Shown: piece by piece, positions 59,430 through 64,000 of the stretch
How positions within the stretch are numbered: the stretch's first letter is position 1
Layout: each line of letters starts with the position of its first letter
Assembly (NCBI GenBank): GCA_034096865.1
Contig: JAWQFJ010001248.1
Coordinates: 41,001-105,000 of the forward strand
Length of the DNA stretch: 64,000 bases
DNA from: Theodoxus fluviatilis
Lineage: Eukaryota; Mollusca; Gastropoda; Cycloneritida; Neritidae
Direction of reading: 5' to 3'
The notes under the pieces: generated by a model
The model's input: only the letters and a program-made list of their open reading frames with translations
The model's database searches: none
What the model was told of the DNA's origin: nothing
Position numbers and translations under genes: made by a program

Positions 59430-59939
59430 TAGAGCAACATAGTATCACCACCAACACAGAAAAATGTCCACAAAATGACAGATTCAGCAACTAGAACAAC
59501 TGGAAAAAATGGCAGCTTGACTATCACCTCTACCACAGGAATATTTGCAGAATATTAGAATGAAAAGACAACTTGTAAACAACAAGAGTAAACAAACAAA
59601 CAAACAAACAAATGCCAGTACTACTGTATGAAAGAATGATCACAGGACTGCTAGAGACTTCAGGATGAGAAATCCCACAATTTGTAAATGTGAACCACAG
59701 AGAAACGTGCTCCAGGGACTTGGTAAGAAAGTAAGGCCCAGGAATGGGGGAAGAAGGCAACACATTAACTGTAGCACTGTCATACTTAGTCAAGGATTTT
59801 CAGTACTAAAAAAAAGTTGTTCCTTACCCAGACTGATGCAGTCCACCAGGGCAGGGTCTGGTGTCTCCTTAAGCAAGGACTGGTACAGGCCTGGGTTGCT
59901 GTTCATCCGCACGTCTGCCTTGGTCAGACTCATCCAAGC
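48574..59939 (-). CDS. GRTP1: TBC-domain Rab GTPase-activating protein, GRTP1-like (5' part missing)
   Basis: TBC proteins accelerate GTP hydrolysis by Rab GTPases in membrane traffic. Seven exons on the minus strand (59939-59828, 59371-59253, 57853-57757, 56849-56786, 56040-55932, 50216-50031, 48654-48574) join in phase to 255 residues, covering most of the TBC domain to the C-terminus. The Arg-finger motif is [12 protein letters not shown] and the Gln-finger motif is SYCQGMNF, so both catalytic fingers are present. [30 protein letters not shown] and [11 protein letters not shown] follow in the TBC order. The GRTP1 (TBC1D6) assignment rests on recalled similarity through RILP.YYSPAM, IWDCLFNEG and the short C-terminus; another small TBC1D member is possible. 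The N-terminal exons lie beyond 64000. The intron at 50217-55931 holds a solo LTR, a 2.9 kb array and a reverse-transcriptase relic. Confidence 0.85.
48866..49743 (-). mobile_element. AGGTCA-rich dispersed repeat, copy B
   Basis: Full-length inverted match to 16284-17132. It starts AACAAGAAGGGCAAAGCCC and ends CATGTGAGTCAAAAA. It lies in the last intron of GRTP1, only about 210 bases from the last exon. Confidence 0.85.
50031..50216 (-). CDS. GRTP1: GRTP1 exon f
   Basis: [20 protein letters not shown] to AIECHSFMN. Acceptor CCTTCAG, donor GTGAGT. A (GT)n tract with an inserted LTR lies about 80 bases upstream of the acceptor. Confidence 0.9.
50298..50392. repeat. (GT)n microsatellite, target of an LTR insertion
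   Basis: GT tract with TTTG variants. It continues as GTGTGTG after the LTR at 51012. Confidence 0.95.
50393..51011. mobile_element. Solo LTR with 5-bp target-site duplication
   Basis: Starts TGTTACGG and ends TTCATAACA, giving inverted TGTTA/TAACA termini. It is flanked on both sides by GTTTG (50388-50392 and 51012-51016). It is 619 bp long with no internal coding region, as left by recombination between the two LTRs of a retrotransposon. It carries a 46-bp direct repeat (CCAGGGCACAAAGGCGCTAA at about 50541 and 50587) and an AATAAA at 50444 on the plus strand. The orientation was not decided. Confidence 0.85.
51446..51775 (+). mobile_element. Dispersed repeat, copy 2
   Basis: Matches the flanks of the copy at 6786-7450: GCCCACCCTAAACTTG, GGAATCCACTATTAA, GGCCTCTTCTGTGTA, TTCAGGCCAACCTACTGACC and CATGTTACTGTAACCACAAC. 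The internal microsatellites are here only a poly-G run and GAGAGA. Its end touches the 45-bp array. Confidence 0.65.
51781..54660. repeat. 45-bp minisatellite, 64 units
   Basis: The unit is GCCTTAGCTACATGGCATGT then GTCTTGTACATACTGATGGA and CATTG. The array is 2880 bp, exactly 64 units with no length change. Variation is almost limited to three positions (GTGT/ATGT, TTGTAC/TTATAC, GGAC/GTAC). Because 45 is divisible by 3, one plus frame stays open for 989 codons. It lies in a GRTP1 intron, antisense to the gene. Confidence 0.97.
54661..55439. other. GRTP1 intron, no gene seen
   Basis: AT-rich intronic sequence. A short hairpin-forming stretch lies at about 55396-55430 (CTAGAGACT ... AGTCTCTAG). 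Confidence 0.45.
55440..55860 (+). pseudogene. Relic of a non-LTR retrotransposon 3' end
   Basis: The plus strand encodes, across stops and indels, [36 protein letters not shown] and INAGLKTSF. This is the usual C-terminal end of CR1/RTE-like reverse transcriptases (DRSFSVAGPRLWNSLP-type). A 3' UTR-like stretch ending AAAATAAAAAAGTATT follows. It is only a degraded fragment, in a GRTP1 intron. Confidence 0.65.
55932..56040 (-). CDS. GRTP1: GRTP1 exon e
   Basis: [13 protein letters not shown] to [16 protein letters not shown]. Acceptor TTGCCAG, donor GTGAGT. Confidence 0.9.
56786..56849 (-). CDS. GRTP1: GRTP1 exon d
   Basis: [20 protein letters not shown] then V and two bases of a Met codon. 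Acceptor TTGCAG, donor GTAAGC. Confidence 0.88.
57190..57725. repeat. (CA)n array with CATGGGCACA units
   Basis: CA tracts punctuated by about 15 TGGGCACA or GGGCACA words from 57440 on. It ends about 30 bases from the GRTP1 exon c donor. Thr/His and Cys/Val frames on either strand are by-products. Confidence 0.95.
57757..57853 (-). CDS. GRTP1: GRTP1 exon c
   Basis: [20 protein letters not shown] to LINRILP plus one base. Acceptor TTGCCAG, donor GTCAGC. A CA-rich array begins about 30 bases past the donor. Confidence 0.9.
58441..58583. repeat. (TG)n microsatellite
   Basis: TG/TATG/CATG tract in a GRTP1 intron. Confidence 0.95.
59253..59371 (-). CDS. GRTP1: GRTP1 exon b
   Basis: [11 protein letters not shown] (Arg finger) to NPSASYCQ (Gln finger). 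Acceptor GCGTAG, donor GTAGGG. Confidence 0.88.
59828..59939 (-). CDS. GRTP1: GRTP1 exon a (first in window)
   Basis: [20 protein letters not shown] to ALVDCISL plus one base. Acceptor GTGCAG, donor GTAAGG. AWM corresponds to the R-x-W region that opens the TBC domain. Confidence 0.85.
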
Positions 59940-60929
59940 CTGCACACGGCACACAGCACCAGGCACATTGCAAGGCAAATAATCATGGAGGCTGAGAAAA
60001 ATGTCATGGAAACTTAGGAAAAAAGGAAATCCCTTTCATAAAAACCAGAGAGGGACACATGTATCTGTTTGCATTCACCAAAACACGAAGAAAATGAGAT
60101 GTGTTTTTATATATATACAAAAAACAAAAAAACAAAGGAGGCTTTTCAAGCATTACTTTTACCAATTATTTATTAATTGAAATTCTCTTCAAATAGTAAG
60201 CTACCAAAAACAATAAATCTGGAAACATCATATTTGCATGCTAACATCTTTCATTTAATGTCCTTTCTCAATCAACAAAATAATTTGTGGAAGGAAAAAA
60301 AAACAACCACACACACACACACAAAACTCTAGGAAAAATTAGCAAAATCTCTCAAAATGTTACCATAGGTCTGTATGCCAGAGGTATGCCTTTTCTGCAG
60401 AATCTCTTTACTGCAACAGAAAGGGAAAATCTTATCATTTAGAATAGATATATTCTATATATAATATAGTATTCTTATTTATGTCAGAATAAAAGCATTA
60501 CAGCCCATGATTAATTCCTGGACTTTCACCAAGTCTTGCAATTGTTACTAAAAAATAATAGCAGATGCATAAATTTTTCAGCTCATGGTCTTCACTAAGG
60601 TACAGTCCTACTTATCAAATTCAATTCTCAACTCAAAATCCACCAACGAGGTTATGTTTTACCCTGGATTCTCTAGTTAGCTTTTCGGCAAAATAACTCA
60701 AAAAGTTTGAAACAGACTCTGATGACAATTGGAGGAAGGTCAGGACTTCATCCAAGGAACAATCCATTAAATGTTTGTGGTTATAGGTTACATAGTGATG
60801 AAATTACAACCACAAAGAGAAATTGTATAGCAAATCATGATGCTGATGATGTCAAACTATTGATGATGTCCATTCAAGTGTTGCGAAGGAATGTGAAGTG
60901 CTTGACATGCTTGCGGATGTGAGTGTAAT
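59940..60929. other. GRTP1 intron upstream of exon a, no gene seen
   Basis: AT-rich intronic sequence. No further GRTP1 exon was recognised between here and 64000. Confidence 0.5.
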
Positions 60930-61416
60930 CAAAGATTATAGGTTACACAAAGATAGCTCATGCCAAGCTTTTGCTATATAAAGTTACAAGATGCTCGGAA
61001 ACGCAGCGCACCAAGCGGGAATGAATATGGGTGAATCAAGGGAAGTAATCACACCGCTTAGAGACATGTAAAACTGCTTGTTTGTCGACGCGTTTCTGAT
61101 GCGTTCCGATCATGTTTGTGAACAAATTTACGGTGTAATGTGTAATAAAATGATTTGCTGCAATAATGTGGGTGTTTTGGCTTTGTTTTTTGTAGCAGGC
61201 GTTGTGAAATCGAAATATTTGGTTCATCGAAATTTATTCACAAACATGATCAGAACGCATCAGAAACGCGTTGACAAACAAGCAGTTTTACATGTCTCTA
61301 AGCGGTGTGATTACTTCCCTTCATTCACCCATATTCCTTCCCGCTTGGGGCGCAACGTGTCTCGATCCTCACAACAATGAGCCAATGAACTATCTTTGTG
61401 TAACCTATAATCTTTG
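60930..61416. mobile_element. Fold-back MITE with 7-bp target-site duplication
   Basis: Ends are CAAAGATTATAGG and its complement. Long inverted arms (about 61012-61130 and 61230-61350) share GGGAAGTAATCACACCGCTT, TTTACATGTCTCT and TGATGCGTTC words. GTGTAAT flanks both sides (60923-60929 and 61417-61423). It has no coding capacity; the superfamily was not identified (a duplication of 7-8 bp would fit hAT-like elements). Confidence 0.75.
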
Positions 61417-61427
61417 GTGTAATGCAA

Positions 61428-62165
61428 AACAAGAAGGGCAAAGCCCACACGATTCACATGCTGAGAGGATGTGAAAAATGGCTGTTTTTAGACAACATTT
61501 ACGGCCCCTACAACCTTGACCTTGAAGCAAGGTCAAGTCACTATGTATGTTTTTTGACGCCTTGTCATCATACACCATCATGCCAAATTGGGTGTTGATA
61601 GACGTAATAGTCTCCGAGAAAAATCCTACGTTAAAGTTTTTTATGGACGACAGGACGCCCGGATGCCCGGACGAACGACACAGGTGACCTAGTCTGAAAG
61701 TATAACATGTGTACTACAATGTTATGAAGTTTGGAAAAGTTATCTTCCATAGTTCAGGGTCAAGGTCACTTCAAAATATGTATACAATCCAACTTTAAAG
61801 ACCTCCTGTGACCTTGACCTTGAAGCTAGGTCAATCGAACTGGTATCAAAAGATAGGGATTACTTTGCCCTATACACCATATATAGGTCAGGTATCCAAT
61901 CTCAAAAACGTCAGAGAAAATTTGGAAAATTTGAAAAATGGCTGTTTTTTAGACAACATTTACGGTCCCTGCGACCTTGACCTTGAAGCAAGGTCAAGTC
62001 ACTATGTATGTTTTTGTACGCCTTGTCATCATACACCATCATGTCAAATTGATAGATTTAATAGTCTCCGAGAAAAATCCAACGTTAAAGTTTTTTACAG
62101 ACGCCCGGACGGACGAAACGGGTGAGTACATAGACTCCCTTTTGCTTCGCATGTGAGTCAAAAAA
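61428..62165 (-). mobile_element. AGGTCA-rich dispersed repeat, copy C (rearranged)
   Basis: Both termini of the family are present, but the inside is rearranged. The segment AAAATGGCTGTTTTTAGACA to the CGGAC run occurs twice (61476-61680 and 61931-62120), and the middle of the full-length copy is missing. It abuts the fold-back element at 61416. Confidence 0.8.
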
Positions 62166-62775
62166 GTGCCATGCAGAAGGTCCGAGTGGCTTCGCTCCTT
62201 TGTCGTAAGAGGGGGGGTAGAGGCGATCTCTGCCTGGTCAGCGCGCAGAGGGTCAGGGGGTCAGGGTGAGTCAACACCTCCTTTGTAAGAGGGGGGGTGA
62301 AGGCGATCTCTGCTCCTTTGTAAGAGGGGGGGTGGAGGCGATTTGAAGCTCCCCCTTGCTTCCCTGAGCAGTAGGCATCTGACCATCGATTGGCCCACTA
62401 GTATGCTGACGTGGCAGAACGGAGGTGGCTGGGAAATAGCCTCGGACCCAAAGCACAGCACTATATATTCGTATGTACATGTCCAACACGGGTTACTGGG
62501 AGCTGAAAGTGCTTGGGAGGCTGTCGGTGCCGTATTGAGGCGCAGCCTGAGCAACACGAGTGATCACTGTGGGTGCACGAGTGATTGCTAGAAGTGATGA
62601 CCAGTCTGGGAATAAACATCCTGTAGAAAACACATGCCTGTCCTGCTTCTACTTTCCTGGCGCAAGCTGGGTCGGATCCCAAGTCACAAACCACGTGCAT
62701 GCGACATTGGTTCTCAGACCAAGTGGACATAACACAAGTTTTCCACACTCGGAGACCTCCAGCAGACCCTAGAAT
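62166..62775 (+). other. GC-rich unexplained segment, possibly LTR-derived
   Basis: Three copies of CTCCTTTGT(CGT)AAGAGGGGGGGT are found near 62197, 62278 and 62314. They are followed by GC-rich sequence and a GGGAATAAACATCCTGTAGA stretch, reminiscent of the R-U5 part of an LTR. No matching ends or duplication were found. Confidence 0.3.
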
Positions 62776-63018
62776 GAATTAACTCTGCAGGTCATGGAGG
62801 AGAAATTGTGCCATTCTTGGCAGAGGTTTGTGCTCTCAGAGTGCTATTTAGTTACCACGTCAATCAATGATAGTCAACGGTTCATTTAAACAAACTGAGG
62901 ATCAATTTCATGAAATATAGATGACCAAGTTTTCATGAATGCTCTCATTGCATGTCTTTCATAAGCATACTTCAACACAGATTTCCTTGTGCAATCATTC
63001 TTTACACAAGTATGTCCA

Positions 63019-63023
63019 CATGC

Positions 63024-63091
<68 letters not shown>
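63019..63091. repeat. (CA)n microsatellite
   Basis: Pure CA tract with one AAAC interruption, immediately upstream of repeat copy D. Confidence 0.95.
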
Positions 63092-63093
<2 letters not shown>

Positions 63094-63110
63094 CTCTATT
63101 TTTAAATTTA

Positions 63111-63893
63111 AACAAGAAGGGCAAAGCCCATACGACTCACATGCTTGACCTTGACTTTTACATGATCTTGACATTTACATGACCTTGACCTTCAGGTGAC
63201 CTTCAAGGTCAAGGTCAAACAACTAAACACACCAATGACATCATACACTAAGAAATGCTTTACACATTTTTCCTACCCAAATACATGTGGCCTTGACCCA
63301 AGGTCAAGGTCATCCAAGGTCATGCAACACAAAGCTGTTAATTCAAGACATAGGAAGCACAATGGCACTTTCTACCATGAGATATGGTCACTTTTAGTGG
63401 TTCACTACCCCATTTTGGTCACATTTCATAAGGGTCAAAGTGACCTTGACCTTGATGATATGTGACCAAATGTGTCTCATGATGAAAGTATAACATGTGC
63501 CCCACATAATTATTAAGTTTGAAACAGTTTGAAGCAAGGTCAACCAAACTGGTATCAAAAGATAGGGCTTACTTTGCCCTATATACCATATATAGGTGAG
63601 GTATCCAATCTCAAATACTTCAGAGAAAATTGAGAAAATGTGAAAAATGGCTGTTTTTTAGACAACATTTATGGCCCCTGCGACCTTGACCTTGAAGCAA
63701 GGTCAAGTCACTGTGTATGTTTTTGGAGGCCCTGTCATCATACACCATCATGCCACATTTGGTATTGATAGACTTAATAGTGTCTGAGAAAAATCCAACG
63801 TTAAAGTTTTCGGACGCCCGGACACCCGGACGCCCGGACGGACGAAACGGGTGAGTACATAGACTCACTTTTGCTTCGCATGTGAGTCAAAAA
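63111..63893 (-). mobile_element. AGGTCA-rich dispersed repeat, copy D
   Basis: Inverted relative to 16284-17132 and close to copy B, with an internal deletion of about 90 bases near 63528. It has the same termini AACAAGAAGGGCAAAGCCC and GTGAGTCAAAAA. Confidence 0.85.
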
Positions 63894-64000
63894 GGACAAA
63901 AAATTCCACCCAAAATTTTATAGAAAAACTCTGACAAATTACACAGGACTGAACGAAGGACTTTCTATCAAAATTGTTATCAAGCACTTCCTCTTGCAGC

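Noticed and set aside
63930..64000. Possible upstream GRTP1 exon at the right edge
   Set aside because: A minus-strand frame is open there, but it does not resemble the N-terminal part of GRTP1 and no splice donor could be placed.
1..64000. tRNA, rRNA or other structural RNA genes
   Set aside because: No cloverleaf with proper A and B boxes was found. The B-box-like words occur only in the SINE-like repeats.

Overview
This window is nuclear DNA from an animal, most likely a mollusc and probably a gastropod. The evidence is spliced genes with GT-AG introns and animal-type proteins, many dinucleotide and tetranucleotide microsatellites, LINE and SINE tails ending in (CATC)n, and a dispersed repeat family packed with AGGTCA half-sites. 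The phylum is an inference; nothing here is prokaryotic.

Four protein-coding genes can be built exon by exon, and every reading phase closes. From left to right: SMUG1 (minus, 3114-10273, uracil-DNA glycosylase of base excision repair); CHMP5 (plus, 11633-19125, ESCRT-III subunit), head-to-head with SMUG1; IAH1 (minus, 20636-40792, GDSL-family esterase), tail-to-tail with CHMP5; and a GRTP1-like TBC-domain Rab GTPase-activating protein (minus, 48574-59939), whose 5' exons lie beyond the right edge. The four genes have unrelated functions and form no operon-like unit. Coding exons occupy only about 3.7 kb of the 64 kb.

The rest is mostly repeats. Large tandem arrays fill introns: 49-51 bp units in SMUG1 (8835-9591), 29+26 bp modules in IAH1 intron 5 (20834-24490), 40-bp units in IAH1 intron 4 (25861-32503), 64 exact-length 45-bp units in a GRTP1 intron (51781-54660), and 44-bp units between IAH1 and GRTP1 (45113-46018). 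Mobile DNA includes two copies of a LINE with a 3' (ATCC)n tail (one with an RNase H relic), SINE-like elements sharing that tail, a decayed piggyBac-like element, a solo LTR with target-site duplication, a reverse-transcriptase relic, and five inverted-repeat (MITE or fold-back) elements.

The most unusual signal is that the two giant IAH1 arrays begin exactly at real splice sites. The array in intron 5 repeats the 3' splice site of the last exon about 40 times. The array in intron 4 repeats the 5' splice site of exon 4 about 165 times. The very long open reading frames in this window are by-products of such tandem repeats and are not annotated as genes.
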